Source: Capnocytophaga felis
GTDB lineage: Bacteria > Bacteroidota > Bacteroidia > Flavobacteriales > Flavobacteriaceae
Assembly (NCBI RefSeq): GCF_009684755.1
Contig: NZ_BLBC01000007.1
Coordinates: forward strand, 1-64,000
DNA length: 64,000 nt
Direction: 5' to 3'
Positions within the stretch are counted from its first letter, which is position 1; each line of letters starts with the position of its first letter. Of the stretch, positions 1 through 10,840 are shown in pieces. The translations under genes and the position numbers were made by a program. The notes under the pieces were generated by a model. It ran no database searches. It saw nothing but the letters and a program-made list of their open reading frames with translations, and had not been told where the DNA came from.

Positions 1-1
1 A

Positions 2-49
2 ACTCGGGGAATTTATGAAAACGGTGAAAGAATTAAATTAGAAAAATGA
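2..49 (+). CDS. 3' end of an upstream gene, cut by the window edge
   Basis: An open frame enters from the left edge and encodes 15 residues, ending NGERIKLEK, then TGA at 47-49. It stops 73 bases before the beta-galactosidase start, and a promoter box lies between them. The tail is too short to name a family. That it is coding at all is inferred from its position and the clean stop. Confidence 0.35.
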   Translation, partial: TRGIYENGERIKLEK

Positions 50-73
50 GAATCTGATGTATGATATTTTTTG

Positions 74-81
74 TATCTTTG
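74..81 (+). promoter_or_regulatory. -7 promoter box of the first beta-galactosidase gene
   Basis: TATCTTTG matches the Bacteroidota -7 consensus TAnnTTTG exactly and lies 40 bases before the ATG at 122. No convincing -33 TTG is seen at the usual spacing. It is followed by GTGGA, as is the box of the second beta-galactosidase gene at 55974. Confidence 0.6.
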
Positions 82-106
82 TGGAGATAATTTATATATT
101 TAATAA

Positions 107-3232
<3,126 letters not shown>

Positions 3233-3252
3233 CACGTAAAAATGATAAATAG

Positions 3253-3288
3253 AAAAGACTGATTTTATATAATCGGTCTTTTTTTTGT
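3253..3288 (+). terminator. Rho-independent terminator after beta-galactosidase
   Basis: A stem AAGACTGATT / AATCGGTCTT (with a G-T pair) and a short loop is followed by eight T residues, 20 bases after the stop codon. Confidence 0.75.
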
Positions 3289-3299
3289 AAATATTGGAA

Positions 3300-3716
3300 A
3301 CCCCGAATCTTCAAGATGCTTGTTTTCTCCTTTCGGGAACACCCCGAATCCTCAAACCGCTTGTTTTCTTCTTTCGGGAACATCCCGATATGATAAAACA
3401 CTCGTTTTCTATCTTTAGTGATTTGCTCAAAGCCTCAAACCATTCGTTTTTTATCTTTACCTAATTGATTGAAGTGTCAAAACACTTGTTTTCTACTTTC
3501 GCCTACTTGGTTGAAGCGTCAAAACACTTGTTTTCTGCTTTCGCCTACTTGGTTGAAGTGTCAAAACACTTGTTTTATACTTTCGCCTATTTGGTTGAAG
3601 TGTCAAAACGCTTGTTTTCTGTTTTCGCCTGTTTGGTTGAAGCGTCAAAACACTTGTTTTCTACTTTCGCCTATTTGGTTGAAGCCTCAAATCGTTTGTT
3701 TTCTGTTTTCGCCTGT
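3300..3716. repeat. Tandem array, ten units of 41-42 bp
   Basis: Units start at 3300, 3341, 3382, 3423, 3465, 3507, 3549, 3591, 3633 and 3675. The last six are 42 bp and closely alike. The first four are diverged, and the first three are 41 bp. Each of the later units centres on the near-palindrome AAAACACTTGTTTT and ends in TTTCGCCTA/G. There are no spacers, so this is not a CRISPR array. Because 42 is a multiple of 3, frames stay open through it, but those frames have no other coding support. The array lies between the beta-galactosidase terminator and the convergent TonB receptor gene. Confidence 0.9.
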
Positions 3717-3750
3717 TTGTAGCTAACTCACTTTAAATTGTCGGATTTTA

Positions 3751-3838
3751 GAATCCTCCTTTGAAGGAGGTGTCCGAAGGACGGAGGATGTTTTCTTAAG
3801 ATTTACATCCCCCCTTCCCCCCTTCAAAGGGGGAATTA
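3751..3838. repeat. Palindromic dispersed-type element
   Basis: It opens with the palindrome CCTCCTTTGAAGGAGG (3755-3770) and closes with CCCCCTTCAAAGGGGG-like sequence near 3818-3833. GTGTCCGAAGGACGGAGGATG and a C-rich stretch lie between. Elements of this kind (CCTCCTTTGAAGG with GGACGGAGGAT) are common dispersed repeats in flavobacterial genomes. Only one copy is seen in this window. The rest of the gap 3717-3918 holds nothing I recognise. Confidence 0.65.
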
Positions 3839-3918
3839 GTACAACAAACTATCTTGGATTAGATATACTAAGGAATTAGAAATCTGTAAGATATGGAAAA
3901 TTGAGTAAATGAATGGTA

Positions 3919-6303
3919 TTAACTTCTATTACGTTCTTCTGCATTTCCTCCCTCTCTTTTTTGTACCGAAATTTTGCTGTTTCCGAATTTATAGGTAAGA
4001 GAAAGACGTAGGTAACGCGTGTCGTAGTATTGACGATAGCTTTCTGTAATGCCTTGTTTTTCAATATGAGCAGTAAAAGTCATTATATCGGTTTTTAAAA
4101 TATCATTTATGTTGAGGGCAAGGGTTAATTTCTTATCAAAGGTCAAATACTTAATGCCAAAATCCAAACTTGAAGACTCCGAAAGCTTCCTTGTATTGTC
4201 GTCCCACGGAAATTGATATTCGTACGATACGCTCGCTTGTAAAGTCTTGTTTTCATTCAGCATAAAAGTATTATGCAAATTTTGATAGCCTCTCCAACTT
4301 GTCATTTTATCGGGGAATACAGCAACATAAGGTCTTGCATCTTCATAAGTTACTACCATTGATGCAGAAACTTCCCACCACCAAAACAAATTTTTGTTAA
4401 TATTCATTGATGCACTCCATTGATTGCTATTGGCAAAGTTTTCCCATTGGATTTGAGTTTCTTCCAAAGCAGGATTGTGATACGTAATTTGAGTTCGACT
4501 ATCTTCTGTATCAGAGTATGATAACCGAAGCGTTAACCAGTTTTTGAAAGAATAGTTAAGCGTTGCCCCAAGTGAGTATGAAGGTAGTAAGAACGGATTT
4601 CCTACTACATACGATTTCGGATTTATATATTGCCTTCCCGGATTAAGTGAAAAAAACTGCGGACGAAAAATACGGCGGTTCACGCTTGCCGAAATACTGT
4701 GATTCTCATTGATTTTGTATTGCACGTACAGTGTTGGGAAGAATTTAAAGAAATTGCGTTGATGCGTTTCATTGTTTGCTAAAACGGAAACCCCTTTGGT
4801 CTGTGTATTTTCGCCTCGAACGCCTGCTTTTACGCTCCATTTCTTTCCGAAAGATTTTGCCCAATCGGCGTACAGAGCTTGGGTGTCTTCCGTATAAATA
4901 AAATGGTCGTTGTGAGTGAGAGTTCGTATTTGATTTTCATCACGAAAGTCGGATTGAGAGATATTATCGGTCTGTGTTCGTGAGAGTTTTGCTCCGAAAG
5001 AAAGATTTCCCCACGAAACAGGTATTTCTACATCGGTTTTAAAAGAATAATTATCGATTTGCTGCATAGAAAGAGCATTCCCAAGTAATTTTGGTTGCGT
5101 ATTCAGTAAATAATTATGGAAAATTGTATTCAAATCTCCGTTTCTGTCTCTTTTATAATGGAAATAATCGGTATCGATGGTAAGTTTAGCTCCTTTCTCT
5201 CCGATTTTCTGCAAGAAATTCACATTTACAGACAAATTTTGTATTTTTTGAGGTGTGATTTGATGCGTGATGTATTCTTTTATCAGTTTTGGGTTGTTGT
5301 ACAGATACGCACGATTTGCAGTAAAATGGTCGCTTGTATTTTCGAAAAAAGTTCCTATAAATTGAACACCGAAAGCACTTTTGTTAGTTATGTCATAGTT
5401 TAAATTCAGAAGGGGCGACCAAGTTTTTGCTTTATCTTTGGTTTCCAACCGATTTACCCAGTATTCTTGCGGGTACCAAAAGTGAATATCATTCTCGTAG
5501 TGTCCTTTGCCGTCCGTATATCCCAAATCAGCCAAAGCGGACAGCTTATTTTTTCGGTAGGAAAAGTTTACGCCACTGCGTGATTTCCCTTCGATTCCTT
5601 GTTGGTAAGAAGTCCGAAGTGTGGTGCTCCAATTATCTTCTTTGGCTTTTTTCAGTACGATATTGATGAGCCCCGCGTTGCCTTCGGCATCGTATTTGGA
5701 AGGCGGTGTGGTGATAACTTCAATCTTTTGGATATTGTCGGACGCTATGGATTTAAGGAAGTTAGTCAGTTCTTCCCCTGAAAGTTGCATTATTTTATCA
5801 TTGACCATTACGCGTACGCCATTTTTCCCAACGATGGAAATGTCTTCGTTGTGAACTTGTACTCCCGGCGTGGATTTTAACGCTTCGAGGGCATCTCCGC
5901 CACTTGCCTGCACGGAGTTTTCCACATTGAAGACGAGTCTGTCCACTTTTTGCTCCACGAGTTTTTTCCGACCTTCAACAGTTGTGCCTTCCATCTGAAT
6001 AGCTTCATCAATTTTTATAACGCCCAAATCGGTATTTTCGGAAATTGATACATTTTTACTTAAAAGTTCCGTTCCGAATTGCTCCAAAATGAGCGTGTAG
6101 TTGCCTTTTAGGATTTTTACAGAAAATTTTCCCGAAGCATCGGTAAGTGTTCCCTGTACAACTTTGTCGTCTTTTTTCAAGATGACATTCAGAAATTCAG
6201 CAGGTTTTTGTTGTTGATTTTTCACTTCTCCCGAAAGGGTGACTTCTTGGGCAGAAAGATTTATTGCCCATAGTAAAAATAAAAAAGAAAATATATGTTT
6301 CAT
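3919..6303 (-). CDS. TonB-dependent outer membrane receptor (OMP_b-brl_2 type)
   Basis: This 794-residue outer-membrane receptor begins with a signal peptide (1-19, ending LSAQ). It continues with a CarboxypepD_reg-like beta-sandwich (20-95), a TonB plug (about 110-220, with a stretch VQASGGDALEALKSTPGVQV) and a long beta-barrel in which YxF/YxY strands recur. The plug followed by an outer-membrane-barrel-2 type C-terminus is typical of Bacteroidota receptors of unknown cargo. No SusD partner is adjacent and the gene appears monocistronic. The basic tail after the last strand (NAEERNRS) is usual for this subfamily. Substrate unknown. Confidence 0.88.
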   Translation of the reverse strand: MKHIFSFLFLLWAINLSAQEVTLSGEVKNQQQKPAEFLNVILKKDDKVVQGTLTDASGKFSVKILKGNYTLILEQFGTELLSKNVSISENTDLGVIKIDEAIQMEGTTVEGRKKLVEQKVDRLVFNVENSVQASGGDALEALKSTPGVQVHNEDISIVGKNGVRVMVNDKIMQLSGEELTNFLKSIASDNIQKIEVITTPPSKYDAEGNAGLINIVLKKAKEDNWSTTLRTSYQQGIEGKSRSGVNFSYRKNKLSALADLGYTDGKGHYENDIHFWYPQEYWVNRLETKDKAKTWSPLLNLNYDITNKSAFGVQFIGTFFENTSDHFTANRAYLYNNPKLIKEYITHQITPQKIQNLSVNVNFLQKIGEKGAKLTIDTDYFHYKRDRNGDLNTIFHNYLLNTQPKLLGNALSMQQIDNYSFKTDVEIPVSWGNLSFGAKLSRTQTDNISQSDFRDENQIRTLTHNDHFIYTEDTQALYADWAKSFGKKWSVKAGVRGENTQTKGVSVLANNETHQRNFFKFFPTLYVQYKINENHSISASVNRRIFRPQFFSLNPGRQYINPKSYVVGNPFLLPSYSLGATLNYSFKNWLTLRLSYSDTEDSRTQITYHNPALEETQIQWENFANSNQWSASMNINKNLFWWWEVSASMVVTYEDARPYVAVFPDKMTSWRGYQNLHNTFMLNENKTLQASVSYEYQFPWDDNTRKLSESSSLDFGIKYLTFDKKLTLALNINDILKTDIMTFTAHIEKQGITESYRQYYDTRYLRLSLTYKFGNSKISVQKREGGNAEERNRS

Positions 6304-6390
6304 AGCAGTTGTGCTTTTGGTTTCTACCTTAAAGACGCATAAAGATGGAAAATGTTACAAAAAATGAGGAATTTTACTAAAAAAAAAATG

Positions 6391-6398
6391 TACATTTG
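6391..6398 (+). promoter_or_regulatory. -7 promoter box before the small exported protein gene
   Basis: TACATTTG is an exact TAnnTTTG match. It lies downstream of the in-frame ATGs at 6352, 6364 and 6388, so those codons would not be in the mRNA. This points to the GTG at 6421 as the start. Confidence 0.55.
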
Positions 6399-6420
6399 CC
6401 CAATAACACATTCAAACTTC

Positions 6421-6792
6421 GTGAAAGAGTTGTTCTTACATATCAAAAAAGCAAAATTCCTCTTATGGGGAATATTGATTTTGTTTTCGCTTACACCTTG
6501 TTCAGCGAAAGGATTTCTTTTTGATAGTGTTGAAGTTTCGTTTTTTAAGCCATTTCACAAAAATAGAACAACTGTTTTTTCGTTTCAATGCCAAAACTCT
6601 GTAGTTGAGAAGCAAAATACTCAAACAGAATACATTTTAAATATATTTGACAATCAGGAGGATAATTTGTTTTCTTCTGCTGAAATATATACTTCTGAAA
6701 CGAAAATAAAAAAGGAGTATTTTTATCAAAATTCTATAAATGCTCCTCCTAAGTACATTCTTTTTAGGTGTTTAAGAATTCATTTAAGCTAA
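6421..6792 (+). CDS. Small exported hypothetical protein
   Basis: I do not recognise a family. From GTG 6421 the product is 123 residues. A basic n-region (KELFLHIKKAK) and a hydrophobic stretch ending TPCSAKG make a signal peptide, then come about 90 polar residues ending PPKYILFRCLRIHLS. An ATG at 6352 would add 23 residues, but it precedes the promoter box at 6391. The stop is 10 bases before a MITE-like element, so the 3' end may have been altered by insertion. Coding is supported by the signal peptide and promoter only. Confidence 0.55.
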   Translation: MKELFLHIKKAKFLLWGILILFSLTPCSAKGFLFDSVEVSFFKPFHKNRTTVFSFQCQNSVVEKQNTQTEYILNIFDNQEDNLFSSAEIYTSETKIKKEYFYQNSINAPPKYILFRCLRIHLS

Positions 6793-6802
6793 CTTTTATG
6801 AG

Positions 6803-6965
6803 ATGATGTAAAAGTATGATACCTTAAAAAAAGAAGTGTTTTTGTCAGGCTGAGCGTAGTCGAAGCCCTGCAATGATGAGGTGAAGTTGAAGCTCTGTAA
6901 TTATGAGGCTTCGACTACGCTCAGCCTGACAATCAGAACTGCATCATACTTTTTATAACACGACC
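6803..6965. repeat. MITE-like palindromic element, copy 1
   Basis: The core is a perfect 25-bp inverted repeat: the left arm is 6843-6867 (starts TGTCAGGCTGAGCG) and the right arm 6907-6931. The outer ends read AAAAGTATGAT on the left and ATCATACTTTTTATAACACG on the right, so the whole unit is roughly palindromic. A second copy in opposite orientation lies at 31228-31365 with matching flanks. No open frame inside. The rest of the gap up to 7004 is AT-rich leader for the next gene. Confidence 0.85.
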
Positions 6966-7004
6966 GTTTTTTGTAATAAAGTTTTAATATTAAAAAGAGT
7001 TTAA

Positions 7005-8018
7005 ATGAAAAATAATACATTTCAAGAACAATTTTCGTCTTGGTCGGGATTGTTCGCTTTGTCGTTACGTTTGGTTATTGGTTGGACGTATTTCTCTGCC
7101 TTTTGGCGACGTGTAGTTTTAGAGGATAAACTTTCTTCGGAAGTAGCCGGTTATGTAGGCGAGAAGTTTAATCATTTTTTGCCTAATGCATTGGGAATAA
7201 AACCTTTGATTGAATATTTGGTTTCCAATCCTGAAAAGTTAGAATTTGCAATGATTTCCTTCACCATAGTAGAAGCTATTGTGGGGTTATTCATTATGTT
7301 AGGATTGTTCACACGTTTGATGAGCATTGGTGTATTTTCCTTAGCAATGGGAATTTTGTTGGGTTCGGGCTGGTTAGGAACTACTTGCTTAGATGAATGG
7401 CAGATAGGTGTTTTGGGCTTAGCCGGAGGTTTTACCATTTTCTTAACCGGTGGAGGATTCTATTCACTTGATGATTTCTTTATGCAAAAAAAATATGCTT
7501 TTACCTCCAAAAGATGGTTTAACTATTTGGGTTCAGGAGTTTTGGCAATCAGACAATTGAAGCCTTTAGTGTTGGTATTTTCACTGTTTATTTTCGCAAT
7601 TACATTATTTACAAATCAGTATTTCCACGGAGGTGTATTCGGAAAGTTGCATAACAAATCGGTAAAGCCTAAAGTAGAAATTTCAAATGTGGTTTTGGCT
7701 GATAATGAACTCACTTTTGAGGTTTTTCGAGTAGAAGGAGCAGACGTTTATGGTTCTTTTTTGATTGAAATACAAGTTCTTGACGATGGAGGGCAAGTGA
7801 TTAAAAATTGGGATATGAATTATCTGTCAAAATTCCCAAAAGATAAGATTAATAATCATTATGTTGCAAAAGTGAAACCAGGGAAACATAGTTTGATATT
7901 GCCTTTGGGAGCAAAAGCAGATTTGTCAGTTTCGTTAGGTGAGTTGTCTAAATCAGAGGTTAAAACGCTGAAACTTATTGATATTAGCGGAGCTGAATGG
8001 ACTGCCGAAATACATTGA
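7005..8018 (+). CDS. DoxD/DoxA-type membrane protein (TQO small-subunit family)
   Basis: The 337-residue product has an N-terminal DoxX/DoxD-like membrane domain (about 15-200). It opens with LRLVIGWTYFSAFWRR and has four or five hydrophobic helices. A C-terminal soluble beta-sandwich (about 215-337) resembles DoxA. In Acidianus, DoxD and DoxA are two subunits of thiosulfate:quinone oxidoreductase; here they are fused, as in other Bacteroidota. The biochemical role in this lineage is not established, so thiosulfate oxidation should not be assumed. The gene stands alone, between a repeat element and the next promoter. Confidence 0.75.
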   Translation: MKNNTFQEQFSSWSGLFALSLRLVIGWTYFSAFWRRVVLEDKLSSEVAGYVGEKFNHFLPNALGIKPLIEYLVSNPEKLEFAMISFTIVEAIVGLFIMLGLFTRLMSIGVFSLAMGILLGSGWLGTTCLDEWQIGVLGLAGGFTIFLTGGGFYSLDDFFMQKKYAFTSKRWFNYLGSGVLAIRQLKPLVLVFSLFIFAITLFTNQYFHGGVFGKLHNKSVKPKVEISNVVLADNELTFEVFRVEGADVYGSFLIEIQVLDDGGQVIKNWDMNYLSKFPKDKINNHYVAKVKPGKHSLILPLGAKADLSVSLGELSKSEVKTLKLIDISGAEWTAEIH

Positions 8019-8075
8019 TAGCAATGAAATTAACCGCAAGTATGAAGCTTGTTTGCTGTTATTAGGAAGATTAGT

Positions 8076-8083
8076 TAACTTTG
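8076..8083 (+). promoter_or_regulatory. -7 promoter box almost touching the next ATG
   Basis: TAACTTTG, an exact TAnnTTTG match, ends only four bases before the ATG at 8088. Transcription would begin at or very near the start codon, suggesting a leaderless message. Confidence 0.5.
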
Positions 8084-8087
8084 CCTT

Positions 8088-8555
8088 ATGCAAAGATTAA
8101 ATTTTAAAGAATATTCCTTCCGATTAAAAAAAATAGATGGTAAAATATTTATTTTTGATGAAATTCGGAGGAAGTTTGTGATGTTACAGCCTGAAGAATG
8201 GGTTCGCCAGCACGTGATTCGTTTTCTGATAGAGGAAAAAAAGATGCCAAAATCACTGATAAACGTGGAAAAAGAAATAACTATCAATGGGTTAGCAAAA
8301 CGCTACGATATAGTGGTTTTTTCAAAAAGTGGCGGTATTCTTTTGGTGGTGGAATGTAAAGCACCGGCAGTACAAATTTCACAATCGGTTTTTGACCAAA
8401 TTGCACGTTACAATTTAATGTTGAAATCCGAACTTTTAATGATAACCAATGGCTTAAATCATTATTTCTGTCAGGTAGATTATGAAAAAGGTAAGTATCT
8501 TTTTCTGAAAGAATTGCCGGAATATGATTTCTTCAGCCAAAACAAAAGAGGATAG
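8088..8555 (+). CDS. Stand-alone HsdR N-terminal-type nuclease-like protein
   Basis: This 155-residue protein matches the HSDR_N_2 family, the type I restriction enzyme R-subunit N-terminal domain found alone. The PD-(D/E)xK-like core is visible as RYDIVVF followed by LLVVECKAP, giving Asp and Glu-x-Lys in the expected spacing. No helicase, HsdS or HsdM gene is nearby, so this is not a restriction system here. Such stand-alone copies are common in Flavobacteriia and their function is unknown. The MQRLNF start is typical of this subfamily, as far as I recall. The stop codon lies inside the terminator hairpin that follows. Confidence 0.8.
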   Translation: MQRLNFKEYSFRLKKIDGKIFIFDEIRRKFVMLQPEEWVRQHVIRFLIEEKKMPKSLINVEKEITINGLAKRYDIVVFSKSGGILLVVECKAPAVQISQSVFDQIARYNLMLKSELLMITNGLNHYFCQVDYEKGKYLFLKELPEYDFFSQNKRG

Positions 8556-8576
8556 AAATCTCTATCCTCTTTTTTA
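8547..8576. terminator. Bidirectional terminator between convergent genes
   Basis: AGAGGATAGA pairs with TCTATCCTCT around a 4-base loop, with A-rich sequence on the left and six T residues on the right. It can serve both the HsdR-N-type gene and the minus-strand transporter gene. It includes the stop codon at 8553-8555. Confidence 0.85.
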
Positions 8577-8589
8577 TATTTCAAAAAAG

Positions 8590-10011
8590 TTATCCTATAA
8601 TCATTCCTGCAATAGTAGCAGAAAGAAGCGAAGCTAACGAGCCACCCAAAACAGCTTTTAACCCAAATTCGGAAAGCGTTTTTCGTTGGCTTGGAGCCAA
8701 AGAGCCAATTCCTCCGATTTGTATTCCGATAGAAGCAAAATTTGCAAATCCGCAAAGCATATAGGTCGCAATGATTACCGATTTGTCATATAATAAATGC
8801 GTAACACTGGTAACGTTTTTTAAATCAGCTAATTGTGTATAAGCTACAAATTCGGAAGAAGCCAATTTCACTCCTAAAAGTTGTCCCATTAACATCATAT
8901 CTTCCTTAGGTACGCCAATGAGCCACATCAATGGAGAGAAAATAAATCCTAAAATCATTTCCAATGACAGGCTTTTGTATGGAGTATTTTCTGCAATAAA
9001 TCCATTTAAAGAAGTAATATCTCCAATCCAAGAAAAGAAATAATTAATCATCGCGATGAAAGCCACAAAAACCAGTAACATAGCTCCTACATTAGCTGCT
9101 AATTTTAGTCCTTCGGTAGTTCCGTTGGCAATGGCATCCAATACGTTGGAACCTACGTTTTCAACAGATACTTTTGAGTCGTTTGAAAAAGTTTCGGTTT
9201 GCGGATATAATATTTTTGAAACTACGATGGCTCCCGGGGCTGCCATTACGGAAGCTGCCAGCAAGTGTTTGGCAAACATTAATCGTAAAGCGGGGTCATT
9301 GCCTCCCAAAAAACCAATATAAGCAGCTAAAACACCGCCGGCTACAGTAGCCATCCCGCCAATCATAACAAGTAAAATTTCAGAACGAGTCATTTTTGCA
9401 AGATAAGCTTTAATCATCAGCGGAGCTTCAGTTTGTCCTAAAAATATATTTCCTGCCACAGACAGGCTTTCCGCTCCCGAGATTCCGAGAAATTTTGATA
9501 AAAACCAAGCTAAGCCTCTTACAATAATCTGAATTACACCTAAATAGAAAAGGAGTGAAGTTAAAGCAGAGAAGAAAATAATTGTAGGTAAAATCTGGAA
9601 TACGAAAATAAATCCGTATGTGTTACTGTCCATCAGTCCACCGAGCAAAAATTCACTTCCGGCTTTGGTAAAATCTAATATCAGAACGAAAATTCCTCCT
9701 ACTTTTTCAAAAATATTTTGTATGAAACTCACTTTAAGAACGCCAAAGGCAAGCAAAATTTGCATTCCGAGTCCGATACCAACAGTTTTCCAATTGATTT
9801 TCTTTCGGTTACTACTGAAAATGTAAGCAATCAGCAAAAGAACAACCATTCCTAATACGCCTCTGTACAAATTTTCAAATCCAAATCCTTGACTTTGTAT
9901 GAGTTTTGTAGTTGCTTCAGCCGAAGTTCCTAATTCTTGCTTCACTTCTTGAGCAAAAACAAACAATGGTAAGAAAAAAAATATGCTAAGAAATTTTAAT
10001 GCTGTATTCAT
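8590..10011 (-). CDS. Concentrative nucleoside transporter (NupC/CNT family)
   Basis: The 473-residue inner-membrane protein belongs to the CNT family, which imports nucleosides with Na+ or H+. Family regions are visible: the N-terminal helix pair (WKTVGIGLGMQILLAFGVLK), the gate region (SLSVAGNIFLGQTEAPLMIKAYL, carrying the conserved GQTEAPL) and the C-terminal segment with the nucleoside-site stretch MCGFANFASIGIQ. It is longer than E. coli NupC (400). The extra N-terminus looks like a signal peptide (FFFLPLFVFAQ). It starts 22 bases after a bifunctional-nuclease-family gene, so the two are probably co-transcribed. Confidence 0.9.
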   Translation of the reverse strand: MNTALKFLSIFFFLPLFVFAQEVKQELGTSAEATTKLIQSQGFGFENLYRGVLGMVVLLLIAYIFSSNRKKINWKTVGIGLGMQILLAFGVLKVSFIQNIFEKVGGIFVLILDFTKAGSEFLLGGLMDSNTYGFIFVFQILPTIIFFSALTSLLFYLGVIQIIVRGLAWFLSKFLGISGAESLSVAGNIFLGQTEAPLMIKAYLAKMTRSEILLVMIGGMATVAGGVLAAYIGFLGGNDPALRLMFAKHLLAASVMAAPGAIVVSKILYPQTETFSNDSKVSVENVGSNVLDAIANGTTEGLKLAANVGAMLLVFVAFIAMINYFFSWIGDITSLNGFIAENTPYKSLSLEMILGFIFSPLMWLIGVPKEDMMLMGQLLGVKLASSEFVAYTQLADLKNVTSVTHLLYDKSVIIATYMLCGFANFASIGIQIGGIGSLAPSQRKTLSEFGLKAVLGGSLASLLSATIAGMIIG

Positions 10012-10033
10012 TTTTAGTCTGTAAGATAATGAT

Positions 10034-10648
10034 TTATAGTGAACTTTCTCTTTTTACGATTTCATCTCTGATTTGAGCCGCTAACTCATAATCTTCGTTT
10101 TCTACACAATCATTAAGCATTCGTTTTAAATCTTGAAGTGAATGATGCTCAAAACGGCTTTTTTCTTTAGGAGTTTCCTGTTTTTCAGGATAATCCAATG
10201 TAGGGCTTATGGTGGTTTCTATCGTATCAATTTGCCCGGGAATCTGAATTCCGGCTTTTTGCAAAATATGTTTATGTGTGTAAATAGGAGCATTGAAACG
10301 CAAGGCGATAGCAATGGCATCACTTGTGCGAGCATCAATGGAATGCTCTACTCCATTTTGTTCACAAATCATATTGGAATGAAAAATTCCCTCTGTTAAT
10401 CTGTAAATTATAACTTTGGTTACCTTTACATTAAAGGTTGTAGCAAAAATTTTGAAAAGGTCGTGTGTTAAAGGTCTTGGAGGAATCATATTTTTATCCA
10501 TCTCAAGAGCAATGGCTTGAGCCTCGAAAGCACCAATGACAATCGGCAATTTCAAATCAGATGTCGGTTCGTGTAAAATCAACACAAAAGCCTCATTTTG
10601 AGATTGGCTGTAGGCAATTCTTTCTATGGAAAGTTCAACTAAGTCCAT
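10034..10648 (-). CDS. Bifunctional nuclease (BFN/DUF151) family protein with UVR motif
   Basis: The 204-residue protein has the BFN domain over about 1-140, with recognisable stretches LPIVIGAFEAQAIALEM, PPRPLTHDLF and DARTSDAIAIALR. A C-terminal UvrB/UvrC motif spans about 168-203 (LKRMLNDCVENEDYELAAQI). BFN proteins were described as DNase/RNase enzymes in plants and are widespread in bacteria. The UVR motif suggests protein contacts of the kind seen in UvrB, UvrC and Clp regulators. It is the first gene of a likely two-gene unit with the nucleoside transporter, which might link nucleic-acid breakdown to nucleoside handling (inference). Confidence 0.88.
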   Translation of the reverse strand: MDLVELSIERIAYSQSQNEAFVLILHEPTSDLKLPIVIGAFEAQAIALEMDKNMIPPRPLTHDLFKIFATTFNVKVTKVIIYRLTEGIFHSNMICEQNGVEHSIDARTSDAIAIALRFNAPIYTHKHILQKAGIQIPGQIDTIETTISPTLDYPEKQETPKEKSRFEHHSLQDLKRMLNDCVENEDYELAAQIRDEIVKRESSL

Positions 10649-10764
10649 TATGATGAAATTCAGTGTAAATAATTCAGATGGTAAAAGTAATGTAAAAAAA
10701 TAAGATTAAAAAGTTTTTGCTGAAAATTTACTTTTTTAAGGTTGAATATTAATTATAGTTGTGT

Positions 10765-10772
10765 TACATTTG
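10765..10772 (+). promoter_or_regulatory. Promoter of the zinc metallopeptidase gene
   Basis: TACATTTG is preceded by TTG at 10742-10744 with exactly 20 bases between, a complete Bacteroidota-type -33/-7 promoter. The ATG follows at 10841. Confidence 0.65.
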
Positions 10773-10840
10773 CCAAAAGTATATCAGATATTTATGCTGA
10801 TTTGTTTTGAATTAGTTAGAAAATTAAAAATTGTAATATT

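Noticed and set aside
3300-3716. CRISPR array
   Set aside because: Units are directly adjacent without unique spacers and no cas genes are in the window.
3465-3726. Two overlapping 85-codon frames built of a 14-residue repeat
   Set aside because: They are open only because the 42-bp tandem unit is a multiple of three. Two frames are open at once, there is no promoter or other coding signal, and the sequence lies between a terminator and a convergent gene.
7005-8018. Thiosulfate:quinone oxidoreductase as a functional call
   Set aside because: The domain names come from an archaeal enzyme. Without evidence of thiosulfate metabolism here, only the family is asserted.
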